DNA from: CBDTYW01 sp965364735
Lineage (GTDB): Bacteria; Actinomycetota; Nitriliruptoria; Nitriliruptorales; Nitriliruptoraceae
Assembly (NCBI GenBank): GCA_965364735.1
Contig: CBDTYW010000105.1
Location: forward strand, 1 to 11,482
DNA: 11,482 nt
Reading direction: 5' to 3'
The translations under genes were made by a program, and so were the position numbers. Shown in pieces: positions 1-9,200 of this stretch; position 1 is the first letter of the stretch, and each line of letters starts with the position of its first letter. The notes under the pieces were generated by a model. It was not told where the DNA came from. It made no database searches and worked only from the letters and a program-made list of their open reading frames with translations.

Positions 1-282
1 GCGCGTCGCGGCGTCGCGCACGCGTTGCAGGCCGGCGGGGATCTCCGGGTCGAGCCGTGCCGGCAGACAGACGACGACGTGCAGATCGGTGCGCTCGGTG
101 AGGCGCTGCACGAGCCGACCGACGACGTCGATCGTGTCGTCGGTGGCCCCGAACCCGAGCAGCCCCAGCGCCGGGGTCACGATCGTCACCAGGTGCTCGG
201 CTCGCGCGAAGGCCGCGTGCATGGCCGTGGCGCCCTCGCGGAGGCCATGCGCGCCTGCCAGCATCCGACGGTCGAGCGCCCG
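1..282 (-). other. Start of probable phospholipase D-like domain in gene C
   Basis: Gene C residues about 836-929. The succession helix, strand VTIVTPAL, loop, helix VVGRLVQRLTER, strand HVVVCLP, followed by a helix (LQRVRDAATR) resembles the N-terminal half of a phospholipase D fold. No catalytic His-Lys-Asp motif falls within the window, so this rests on pattern alone. Confidence 0.45.
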
Positions 283-2787
283 GACGACGCGCCCCGCGGG
301 ATCCGTGACGGAGGCGGGCAGCGGCAGGCCCTGATCCGAGAACCACTGGCGGATCGTCGCGAGGGTGTCGCCGAACGGGTAGCCGCTCACCCCGGCGGCC
401 GCGGCGAGCTGAGGGACGCCGAGCTCCACCTCGACGCCGGCGCCGATCGTGCGCAGCAGCGCGGTCCATGGGCCGGGCGTCGTCGGCTCGTCGGGGGAAC
501 CCAGGGCATCGACGGCTGCGATCGCGAGCTCGGGTGTCGTGCCGGCGGTGCGCTCGCGGAGGTACTCGGCGAACGCCACCGCGGCCGGTCCGTCGACGGC
601 GATCCCGGCGCCGTGGAACTCGTACGTCGCGGGGACTCCGATGTGTCCGGCCTGATGGGGCAGGATCTCGTGGCGATCTCGGCGCGGCGGCAGTCCGGCG
701 ACCGCGGCCGCCGCGGTCGTGGTGTCGGCGGGATCGAGGAACACCGCGGCGGTGTCCAGCCGCTCCATCGTGGGCAGGGGAGCGCCGGCCTGCACGACCC
801 GGAGGAGCCCGTCGCGCTCCACGCGATCGACCGTCGCGCCCGTCGCGGCGAGGACCGCCGTCGTCGCGCCGACGCGCGCGCGTCGAAAAGCCGGCTCGGT
901 GAGCCGCAGACGTGACCCGGCCGTGAGCGTGCGCGCGAGCGACGTGCTCGAGAGGTTCGCGGCGGGGATCGAGTCGACGTCGATCAGGGCTGGGCCCGCG
1001 GCCTCCCGTGCGATCACCGAGGCGCCCGACGGGACGACGTCGGCCGTCAGCGTCGGCAGTGCCAGACCGGCCTCGCAGACCACGAGCTCCCCGGTCGCAG
1101 CCGCCAGGTCGAGCGGCGTGCCACCGACCGGCGTCGGCCGCGCGTACCGGACGTCCGCGTACTGGCGGAAGCCCTGCGCGGTCGCGAGCAGCAGCTGCAG
1201 ACCCGGTCGAGCGGTCGTCGTGACGGCCCCGTCGGGCAGGGCCACCGTGATGCTCACCCCGCCGTCGGCGCGGACGAGCCCGCCGCCACCGTTGCCGAAC
1301 CGGCGACGCGCGGCGACGCCGAAGCTCTCGCCGGTCGTGATCGATCCGTCGTCGAGGACCTGCGGCCACACGCGTACCCACGCGCCGGCAAGAGCCGCGT
1401 CGAGCGAGAGCTCGACGAGCACCGTCTGGTCGACGGCGAGGCCCGTGACGACGTTCCCGCCACCGACGAGCGCGCTGACAACGGGCACCGGCAGCGTGTC
1501 CGGCAGCGCGACGTCCGGGAGCACCGGTGCGGTGATCGGGCCGGCGTCGCGGTCGGCCATCGGGGCGACGGCGACCGCATTCCCGAGTGCGAGCACCGCG
1601 GCGAAGCCCGCAGCCGCCACGTCGGCGGTCGTACGCAGCACGTCGCCGCCCGATGGGGTCGTTCCCGTCCTGGCGACCGACACCCGGGTCGACACCCTGG
1701 CCTGATCGGCTGCACGTCGCACGGCTCCTGCGGCGGTCTCGTCGGTGGCGCGGCCTTGTCCGGTGAGGTGTCGTTCGACGTCGACCAGCAGGACCCGGAC
1801 GTGGTCGCGCGTCAGCCCCGACACTGCGCCCGACGCCCAGAGCGCGACGCTGTCGCCGGCCGTGCCGTGCGGGAGGACCGCGACGCGCGGAACCGGAGCG
1901 TCGTTCTCGGATCCGCCCGTCAGCGCGATCGTGGCGGCGGCAGCATCGGCACCGCGAGCCCGCACGGTCGTCGTGCCCATGAGGTTCGCAACCGCGAGCC
2001 GGTCGATGACCTTCTCGTGCGGGCGTGCCCCATGAGGTCCGACGAGGCGGACGCCGAGATGCGGGGCGACCCCGACCGTCCGCTCCTCGGCGCCCGTGAT
2101 CCCCTCGGCCCACAGGTTCGTGAACGTCGTCGCGAGCGCGGCCCACCAAGCGGCGACCGCGCCGACGTCGAGGACGTCACCGCGCTGGTCGAACGCGAAC
2201 AGGCGCGAGGTGCCGGCTGGTACCCGGAGCATGACGTCGCGGGCGCCGAGCGTCAGGCCGGGGCGCATCAGGTCGGTCATCGGCGCGTCGCCGTTGGACA
2301 GCGTGCCGGTCGCGTCGGCGGCGAGCCCGAGCTCCTCGAGGTCCGCGGCGACGGGATCGACCGCTGCCAGAAGGCTGGCGCCGGTCAACGCCGCAGGCAG
2401 CTCCAGCGCGAACGTCTGGACGCGTGGCCGCGTCGGCGTGTCTGCCGGAGCGGTGACGCCGTCCGGTGAGCCGAGCACCGAGCACAGCGCGTGGAGGCGC
2501 ACCGCGGCCTCGGGCATCAACCGGAACACCGCGACCGTCCGCCCGGTGGCGAACGCTGGGCTGCCGTCCGGGCCACGCAGGTCGCGCAGCCATGCTGGAC
2601 GGGTGGCCGTGGCGACCCCGAAGCCCAGCGTCCCGACGGTGGGAGGCAGCCAGACGTTGCCGCCGAGGCTGACGGGAACGCCGAGGTCGTCGTCGGGTGC
2701 GGGCAGGGTCACGTCGGTCTGCAGCCACGGGCCGAGGACCGGAGCGGTGAGCCCCAGCGATCCCGGGGGCGGTTCGAGCGCGCTCAC
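1..2787 (-). CDS. Gene C: large protein ending in a probable phospholipase D-like domain, 3' end outside window
   Basis: An uninterrupted frame of 929 codons runs from a GTG at 2785-2787 to the left edge. The GTG overlaps gene B's TGA (GTGA) and lies 7 bases from GGAAGGGG. The N-terminus is Pro/Leu/Gly-rich (MSALEPPPGSLGL) with no signal peptide. Residues about 430-550 read as a beta-sandwich module with a Gly-rich turn (FGNGGGGLV). Residues about 700-820 are a mixed alpha/beta segment. From about 836 the text changes: an Arg-rich helix, a helix ending FARAEHLVTIVTPALG, an acidic loop, a helix with VGRLVQRLTER, then the strand LHVVVCLP. This order matches the first half of phospholipase D or cardiolipin synthase-like domains as I remember them. 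The diagnostic HxK(x4)D motif would come later, outside the window, so enzymatic activity is inference. Coding confidence is high; the domain call is moderate. Confidence 0.93.
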   Translation of the reverse strand, partial: MSALEPPPGSLGLTAPVLGPWLQTDVTLPAPDDDLGVPVSLGGNVWLPPTVGTLGFGVATATRPAWLRDLRGPDGSPAFATGRTVAVFRLMPEAAVRLHALCSVLGSPDGVTAPADTPTRPRVQTFALELPAALTGASLLAAVDPVAADLEELGLAADATGTLSNGDAPMTDLMRPGLTLGARDVMLRVPAGTSRLFAFDQRGDVLDVGAVAAWWAALATTFTNLWAEGITGAEERTVGVAPHLGVRLVGPHGARPHEKVIDRLAVANLMGTTTVRARGADAAAATIALTGGSENDAPVPRVAVLPHGTAGDSVALWASGAVSGLTRDHVRVLLVDVERHLTGQGRATDETAAGAVRRAADQARVSTRVSVARTGTTPSGGDVLRTTADVAAAGFAAVLALGNAVAVAPMADRDAGPITAPVLPDVALPDTLPVPVVSALVGGGNVVTGLAVDQTVLVELSLDAALAGAWVRVWPQVLDDGSITTGESFGVAARRRFGNGGGGLVRADGGVSITVALPDGAVTTTARPGLQLLLATAQGFRQYADVRYARPTPVGGTPLDLAAATGELVVCEAGLALPTLTADVVPSGASVIAREAAGPALIDVDSIPAANLSSTSLARTLTAGSRLRLTEPAFRRARVGATTAVLAATGATVDRVERDGLLRVVQAGAPLPTMERLDTAAVFLDPADTTTAAAAVAGLPPRRDRHEILPHQAGHIGVPATYEFHGAGIAVDGPAAVAFAEYLRERTAGTTPELAIAAVDALGSPDEPTTPGPWTALLRTIGAGVEVELGVPQLAAAAGVSGYPFGDTLATIRQWFSDQGLPLPASVTDPAGRVVRALDRRMLAGAHGLREGATAMHAAFARAEHLVTIVTPALGLLGFGATDDTIDVVGRLVQRLTERTDLHVVVCLPARLDPEIPAGLQRVRDAATR

Positions 2788-5700
2788 GCGAGCACCCCTT
2801 CCGGCGAGGCTGAGGAGGAGCGTCCCACGGGGTCGGTGACGATCGCGACCCACGCGGTTCCGGACGGAGCGTCGTCGTCGATGACGACGAACGGGTTCGC
2901 CGGATCGTGGCCGCGTGCCGGATCGTCGCCGAGCTTCGTGCCGACGTGGACCATCGAGGAGGTGGTGCGGCGGTAGACGTCGACGACGTAGGAGCCGAGT
3001 GCTCCGCCGGCCAGGGGCTCGGGGTGGCTGACCTCGATCCTGACGCCCCCACCGTCGCGGACCGCGAGGACCTGCGTGGCCGGGGCCGGGCCGGCCGGGG
3101 GGATGACGGTGCAGCTGACCGGCGGGCTCGCCGACGACCATTCCGGCTCGGGTCCGCCACCGGGGAGCGCGGGCCCCTGGACCTCGACCCGGTGCGTCCA
3201 GGTCGACCACGGCGTGATCCGCGCCGACGGGTCGAGCTCGCTGCCGCCGCGGTCGATGACGGTGAAGCCCTGTGTCCCGTTCTCGGTCGGGGCAGACACG
3301 GTCCCGGTCGCCGCGATCGGCATCAGGTGGGTGTCGGCCAGCGTGCGAGAGCGGCGCAGCCGCCAACGTGCGGCGGGCGTGACGCCCTGTCGTACGTCGA
3401 CGAGCACCTCGACGGCGAAGCCGGACGGGCTGGCGGCGTCCACCAGCGGCATCGTGCGGATCGAGGGCGTGGTCGGTGGTGTCGTGTTCGGGACCCCGAA
3501 GGGGACCAGCGGCGAGCCCGCGAAGTCGGACTCGACGTTCGACTCGGAGACTGCGACGACCCGGTAGAGCGCCAGGACCCGGAGCGCCCCGGAGACAGCA
3601 TGCTCGAACGTGATCGGTCCGCTCGGCGGTGCATCCAGCGGCTCGGCCGTCGCCTGGGTGAACCAGTCACGTCGCAGCGTCGCCCGGTTCGCCACGAGCA
3701 CCGCGCCTCGCGCTGCCGGATCTGCCGCGGCGTCCAGAGCCGTGAGCACCGTGGTCGCAGCCACGCCGTCAGCGCCCCCGCCGGATGCGACGTCCTCGAG
3801 GCCGGCTCGCACCGAGGTCTCGTCGCTGGCGAACACGCGGAAGCGGCGTTGTCCTGCGCTCGCCGTCCACTGCAGCCGTGCTCGTGAGCGCTGCGTCGCG
3901 TCGGGCCGGGAGGTGTAGTCGAGCGTCGGTGGCAGCACGACGGCCTGTGGCGGACGAGGGTCGTGCAGCACCAGCTGAGCTGGTTCGCCGAACTCGCCGA
4001 CGTTGCCCGCGTCGTCGTGCCAACGGGCACGCAGGGTCACGGTCGTGGATCGTGTGGCCGCGATCGCAGGACCCGGGATCGCGAGCACGAGCGCCGGGGG
4101 GAGCGGGCCGCCACCGAGCGCCGGAGCGGTTGCGGTGAGGACGCGGGTGCCGGCGACTTCGACCACCTCGACGTCCGCTCCGGCCAGCGGGTGGCTGCCC
4201 GGAGCCATCGCGTCCGGACGGGGCAGGTCGACCTCGACGCGCAGCATCCCGCGGACGGGTCCGCCGGGCGGTGGCTGTGGCAGCTCCGCACCGGCGGGTT
4301 GTCGGTACGTCGCGCGGACGGCTGCCCGAGGGGGCTGAGGCGACAGCCCCGCGCCGACCGCAGCGTCGCGCCAGCCGCTCCAGCGGCCGAACCAGTCGGC
4401 CTGGGCGACGCGATAGGTGGTGCTCTGGCGTCCGGCTGCTCGATCATGCAGGACCCCGAGGTGTGGGGCAATCGCGCGCGGCGGTGTCGCGGCGGTCAGC
4501 GGCAGCTGGTGTCCATCGGTCGAGCGTCGGTGCAGTGTCCGGCGTCCACCCGCGTCGGTCGCCGACGCGGCGAGCGTGTGTCCGGCAGCAAGACCGGCGA
4601 GGGGCAACGACACCTCGCGGCGTGCGTCCGGGACGACCGCGGTCGCGACCCAGTCAGACGTCGGCGGCGTGCGCGGGGTCGACCGGCCGTCCTCTGCGGG
4701 ACCGAGACCCGGCGTCGGCGGTGGGTCGAACGGCATGCGACGGGTCGCGCAGAGCACGATGCGTCCGACGAGGTAGTCGCCGTCGAGCACCGAGGCGAGC
4801 TTCTTGAGCCGCGGGAGCCGATCCCCGATGCTGTCGTCCTGGGGCCCGGGGACGTCGCGCTCCAGCACGTGGCTCGCGGACACGAGCAGACCCGGTGGGA
4901 GCGCCGCGGAGAGCCCGGTCTCCTGCATGAGGTCGGGGTCGGGCAGCCACGCCCCCTCGACGACATAGGCGACGACGTGTCCCGGCTCCCCGAGCGGTTC
5001 GGGATCGACGTCCATGGAGCCGGAGTGGCGTGCGAGGTCCGGGTCGATGGTCCCGCTGAACCAGGTGTCGAGGCAGGAACGGGTCGACGTTCCGAGGGTG
5101 CTGCCGTTGCGCTCGTCGAGGATCGGTTCCTCCACGACCTGCGCTGCCTGCGGCACGGCGAGGTCGGTCACGAGGCGGTCCAGGCAGTGCGTGCGCCCGC
5201 CGTCGTCGGACAGCTCGAGGGTGCGCTGCACGACGTCCCCGGGATCCTGAAGAGACGCTGCGGTTGGCGCGGGAGCATCCAGCGCGTCCCACAACGGCAC
5301 GCGCCGCGCAGCTCCACGCTCGACGCGCGACCGCGCACGATCCTCGGCGTCGGTGAAGCCGTGGTAGCGCGGCCCGCCCGGCGTCGGCAGATCGAGGTCC
5401 TCCCAGATCTCGGCGTCGTCGACCGACGTGGCGTCGATCCAGCGGATTCCCGTGACGACGAGCGGCCCCGTGACGAGCACGCGGTGCACGTGCGATGCCC
5501 ACACCTGGAAGGGGGCCGAGGTCGCGGTGGCGATGGTGGCGTCGCCGTGCTCGGTCGCGACCCGCGCCTGCACGCTCGTGCCCCGTGGGCGGAAGAGCTC
5601 GGCGAGCACCTGTGGGTCGATGCGCAGCCCCGGGACGAGGTCACGGGCGGCGATCCGCGTCAGGTCGACGTCGACGGTGACCTCGTCCGTCCGCGGCCGG

Positions 5701-6248
5701 TCCACGATGCCAGCCAGATCCCCGATGTTGATGCGGGCACCACCGGCGCGTGCTCCGGCGATCGGAGCGAAGTTGCCCGTCGCCCCGATCGCGTCGCTGA
5801 TGGTGGTGGTTGCGGGCGAGACGACCGGCGGACGACGCCCGGGGACGCCGGGGATCCGACCGACGGTCCCGCCGAACACGACGCCGCCGCGCCTGAAGGG
5901 AGGTCGGAACCGTGGTGGGCGCGGCCTCACCGGACGCGCCGTCACCTCAGCCCAGCAGCAGGTGGTCCCGGGAGGGAAATGCGCCGTGGCGCTCGCGCCT
6001 TCGCCGAGCGTGAAGCTGGCAGGCAGCTGCGTTCCGTCCGCGTCGCGCCAGACCACGTCGGAACGGGTCGGCGCGTGCTTGCCCGACGGCCCGAGGTCGA
6101 TCCGGCGGATGCGCAGCGGGATGACGGGCAGCCCGAGCGCAGGGTGGGAGGCGACGCGCAGGTGCACGCCCTTGGCGAGGTGGGGCTCGTCAGCACGGCC
6201 CTCGATCGCTTGTCCGGCGATGGCCCACGACGGGGCGTGCACGATCAT
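2784..6248 (-). CDS. Gene B: large protein with fibronectin type III-like C-terminal half
   Basis: This is the only complete gene, 1154 residues. The ATG at 6246-6248 overlaps gene A's TGA (ATGA) and follows an AGGAGGT at 6 bases. A longer reading from 6572 is rejected because its extra 108 residues are Arg/Ala/Pro-rich out-of-frame sequence of gene A. Residues 1-100 hold beta-like sequence ending in a Cys-Cys pair, 105-141 are Pro/Arg/Gly-rich and probably disordered, and 142-600 are unassigned. From about 610 the sequence takes on a repeated pattern: a Trp strand such as LQWTAS, a YRV-type strand, an Ala-Val-(Ser/Asp) strand ending in Ser-rich text, then a Pro-rich linker. I read this as about four degenerate fibronectin type III or Ig-like domains. 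Such domains usually act as spacers or binding surfaces. No signal peptide or catalytic motif is seen. Coding is secure; function is not known. Confidence 0.96.
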   Translation of the reverse strand: MIVHAPSWAIAGQAIEGRADEPHLAKGVHLRVASHPALGLPVIPLRIRRIDLGPSGKHAPTRSDVVWRDADGTQLPASFTLGEGASATAHFPPGTTCCWAEVTARPVRPRPPRFRPPFRRGGVVFGGTVGRIPGVPGRRPPVVSPATTTISDAIGATGNFAPIAGARAGGARINIGDLAGIVDRPRTDEVTVDVDLTRIAARDLVPGLRIDPQVLAELFRPRGTSVQARVATEHGDATIATATSAPFQVWASHVHRVLVTGPLVVTGIRWIDATSVDDAEIWEDLDLPTPGGPRYHGFTDAEDRARSRVERGAARRVPLWDALDAPAPTAASLQDPGDVVQRTLELSDDGGRTHCLDRLVTDLAVPQAAQVVEEPILDERNGSTLGTSTRSCLDTWFSGTIDPDLARHSGSMDVDPEPLGEPGHVVAYVVEGAWLPDPDLMQETGLSAALPPGLLVSASHVLERDVPGPQDDSIGDRLPRLKKLASVLDGDYLVGRIVLCATRRMPFDPPPTPGLGPAEDGRSTPRTPPTSDWVATAVVPDARREVSLPLAGLAAGHTLAASATDAGGRRTLHRRSTDGHQLPLTAATPPRAIAPHLGVLHDRAAGRQSTTYRVAQADWFGRWSGWRDAAVGAGLSPQPPRAAVRATYRQPAGAELPQPPPGGPVRGMLRVEVDLPRPDAMAPGSHPLAGADVEVVEVAGTRVLTATAPALGGGPLPPALVLAIPGPAIAATRSTTVTLRARWHDDAGNVGEFGEPAQLVLHDPRPPQAVVLPPTLDYTSRPDATQRSRARLQWTASAGQRRFRVFASDETSVRAGLEDVASGGGADGVAATTVLTALDAAADPAARGAVLVANRATLRRDWFTQATAEPLDAPPSGPITFEHAVSGALRVLALYRVVAVSESNVESDFAGSPLVPFGVPNTTPPTTPSIRTMPLVDAASPSGFAVEVLVDVRQGVTPAARWRLRRSRTLADTHLMPIAATGTVSAPTENGTQGFTVIDRGGSELDPSARITPWSTWTHRVEVQGPALPGGGPEPEWSSASPPVSCTVIPPAGPAPATQVLAVRDGGGVRIEVSHPEPLAGGALGSYVVDVYRRTTSSMVHVGTKLGDDPARGHDPANPFVVIDDDAPSGTAWVAIVTDPVGRSSSASPEGVLA
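2787..4421 (-). other. Fibronectin type III-like domain array in gene B
   Basis: Gene B residues about 610-1154. Repeated cues are YRVAQADWFGRWSGW, ARWHDDAGNVGEFGEP, LQWTASAGQRRFRVFASD with LALYRVVAVSESNVESDF, and SYVVDVYRR with AWVAIVTDPVGRSSSASP. Pro-rich linkers such as VPNTTPPTTPSI separate units. The copies are diverged, so domain number (about four) and borders are estimates. Confidence 0.5.
2795..2802 (-). promoter_or_regulatory. Ribosome binding site of gene C
   Basis: GGAAGGGG on the minus strand lies 7 bases before the GTG at 2787, inside the last codons of gene B. It is a weaker match than the site of gene B, and the start codon is GTG. Gene C may therefore depend more on ribosomes finishing gene B, by translational coupling through the GTGA overlap. 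Confidence 0.7.
5826..5936 (-). other. Pro/Arg/Gly-rich low-complexity segment of gene B
   Basis: Gene B residues 105-141 contain about ten Pro and ten Arg, with a Gly-Gly-Val-Val-Phe-Gly-Gly patch in the middle. The segment separates the first 100 residues from the rest and is probably a flexible, positively charged linker. Confidence 0.65.
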
Positions 6249-9200
6249 GCGCCCACCTCCTGCTGCACGCTGCGGGGTATCGCGAGGGTTCGCCGACGAG
6301 CCACGACCTGCGCGGTGACGTCGGATCCGTCGGGCTCCAGGTCGACCGTGCGGATCCGGATCTCCATCGTCGTCTCGGCCGCCAGCTCGGTGGCGGCGGG
6401 CGGTGCGAGGATCACCCGGGTCCCTGCGGCGTTGGCGACGAGGGGCTTCAGGATGAGCGGACCGATCTGGACCCGCGCGATGCGGACCTCGCGCGGCGAC
6501 GGGCGCAGCAACGGCTCGTCGGCTTCGAGCAGGAGCCCGACCAGCACCCAGCGGCTGCCGTCCCGACGCCACAGAACCGTGGTCCTGCCGTGCGGCGCGA
6601 GCGGCCAGGGATCCATCCCGAGGGCGGAGAGCCGCTGTGCGAAGGCTCCGTCGTCGCGCTCGGGTGCCGGCGCGGGAGCGGGGAGGTCGGTCTCGACGAT
6701 CGCGTCGCCCGCGAGGATCGGGTTCGCGTCGGTCGTGGAGAAGCCGAGCGAGCCGACGAGCTCGGCGGCGTCGCGGTGACGCGAGGTGCGGAAGTGCGCG
6801 CGATCGATGACGACGTCGTCCGACCGGTCGTCAGCTGCCGCGCCCTGTGGTCGAGTCAGCAGGACGAGGTCGTACTCAGCCTGCGGTTCGAGCGGCGCGT
6901 CGACGGTGATCGTGGTCCCACCGACGGCGGGCTCGTCGAGGCACGGCAGGTCGCGGAGCTTCTCGACGATCCGTCGCTCGGCGGGGGGACGCATCCCGTC
7001 CATCAACGGTCGGTGGCCGAGCAGGACCGTCAGGGGCAGCAACGGCCCGCTTGCCGTCGCCCCCGGCGGGGGGTCGGTGCGTCGCACCTCGAGCACCAGG
7101 TCGAGCGCGTAACGATCGCAGAGCGCCTCGGCGTGGTCGATGGCGAGGTGGACGAGCAGCGGGGAGTCGAGGAGGTGGGGCGCGGCGTCCGGGCCGTCGG
7201 GGTCGAAGCCGAGCAGGTAGCGCTGCAGCCCTCGGGGGTCGAACCTCGACTCGTCGACGAAGTCCACGGGCTCGTCGAGATCTGGCGGGACAGATGCTGC
7301 GGTCGCGAACGTGCGGACCTCGGTGCCGCCGGTCTGCCAGTCGCCGTCGGCCGGGGGCGTGGTCGGCTCGGGCGTGTCGTCGGAGCGGACCCAGCCCTGC
7401 CACTCCCAGGTCACGCTGAGGTCGTACACGGTGCCGGGACGAAGCAGGTGCTCGCGGAAGGCGAGCTCTTCGTCGGCGCGTCGGGTGATCTCGTCGGTGA
7501 GGTGGTCGCGGTGTGCGCCGTCGTCGTCGAGGAGGGTCCCCGCGCTCGCCGTGACGCCACAGATCTCCACGACGCCGACCGGACCACGAGCCCACGGGTG
7601 GACCCGGAGCTCGGCGACATCGCCAGTGATCTCGTCGGGCGGCCGGTACCGGACCCGCATGCACGTTCCGCCGGAGGTCTGGATCGACTGCTCGACGGTT
7701 GGTTCCCACGCGACTCGTCGGCCGTTCGGCGCCACGGAGGTCACGAGCGGGAAGCGTCCGACGATGCCGACGCGATCGTGGTCATCATCGTCGTGAGCCG
7801 GCTGCTGGTCGCGGACACAGACATCGGAGATCGCCGCTTCCGATGCCCCGCCCCGGACCTCGACGCGCGCGATCCGTGCCCCGTCGGATGCCTTCAGCTC
7901 GATCTCGTGGCGGACGCCCTCGGCGGCGTCGACGATGACGGCTTCGTCGACGATGTCGCCGGCGGCGCTGAAGGCCTGGAGCGTGATCTTGGCTGGGGAG
8001 AACGTGAACACCCCGATGCGCACGACCGCTGCCGGCGGGTCGAGGAGGATCTGCACGCCGGCGTCGGGGAACGTGATCCGTTGCGCGACGCGACGGAGCT
8101 CGCCTGCAGCGGGCTTCAGGCTGAACCGCCCGCGCGTGAACCCGGGGCGCGCCTCGTTGTCCTTCACGTCGCGTAGGTCGAGGCACTCCCAGCCGGAAGC
8201 GTTGGGGTCCGGCAGTCCGCGGGTGGGGGAGGAATCACGTCGGTCGTGGCAGGCGAAGAGCACGATCTCCGGCTCCCGGATCGCACCGACGAGACGCACG
8301 TCGGCACCGAACGTGAGGAGCCTCGCGCCTTCGCGGTGCAGCTGGGAGAGCTCCCACCGCGCGACGCCGGTCGTGAAGGCGCGTCCGGGGACGAGCTCCA
8401 TGCCCGAGGTCGTGATGACCGGGAGCCACGTGGACAGCGACTTGCCGAATGCGCGTTCGGCGAGGCGCGCGGTGAACCGTGAGGTGACGGGAGGTGTCGA
8501 TGCGCCACGGTGCGGCAGGTCGATGCGGTCGAGGTCGACGCGCGACCCGTCCCCGCCCCGCACACAGGTGCGCGCCGGGACCAGCGGTGGGTCACACAGC
8601 CGGCCCACCGACACGGCCGGATCGCCGGGGATGGTGTCACCGCGGTCGCCGAGCGCCCGCGACCAGGGCGCGGGGTCCCAGCTCATCAACGCGAGGTGTC
8701 GGCCTTCGCTCTCGGAGGGCGCGACGTCGCCGTCGGACAGCACGCCCGGCCGGTGGGTCGGGAGCCACCAGGCCGAGTCCAGCACGGGGTCCCCCGGCGT
8801 GTGGAGGGCGGGTCCCGATCGGGGAACGAGAGAGACGGCCGTGATCCGGAACGCGTACTTCATCTCAGTGGTGCCGGACCACCGTGGCCCGGCGGCGGCA
8901 GGCCCGGGAAGGAACGCGCTCGTTGGCGCGTCGAGAGCGACGCCGACGTTGTGCGTGAACCCGATGACCGGGACCGCGTCGGGCCAGACGGTCGGGCTTG
9001 GCCCGCCGGCTGTGAGATCGCCGGTGGTGAACCCACGTCGATCGGTCGTGACGACCGAGCCGACGGGAGACGGCGGTGGAGGGGCGGTCGGCGTGAGCGA
9101 GTCGCCGATCTCGATGCCGACGCAGCCCTTGATCGAGAAGAAGAAGAAGCTGACCTTGCCGCAGAACTTGCCCTGCAGGTTGGCCTTCAGGTCTCCGGCG

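Noticed and set aside
699..719. Inverted repeat with 9-base arms CGACCGCGG / CCGCGGTCG and a 3-base spacer, considered as a hairpin or operator.
   Set aside because: It lies in an Ala-rich coding stretch of gene C made of GCG/GCC codons, where such pairings arise easily. No T-run or neighbouring promoter context supports a function.
25..1705. Plus-strand open frames at the left end (25-915 and 719-1705) as candidate genes.
   Set aside because: The minus strand here holds the uninterrupted gene C frame with normal protein composition. It is easy to miss because it has no stop inside the window.
1890..2030. A possible phospholipase D HKD motif in gene C: HEKVID at about residues 257-262, with GGSEND about 30 residues later.
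   Set aside because: The spacing is wrong: only two residues separate Lys and Asp instead of four, and the Gly-Ser-x-Asn lies too far away. The surrounding strands do not match that fold.
2872..2890. Near-palindromic GTC/GAC run, considered as a regulatory hairpin before gene C.
   Set aside because: It is simply the Val-Ile-Asp-Asp-Asp codons of gene B and the pairing is imperfect. It is also about 85 bases from the start of gene C and does not occlude its ribosome site.
6249..6572. A longer gene B starting at 6572.
   Set aside because: It would overlap gene A by over 320 bases, its extra residues are Arg/Ala/Pro-rich shadow text, and the ATG at 6248 has a strong ribosome site and the ATGA overlap.
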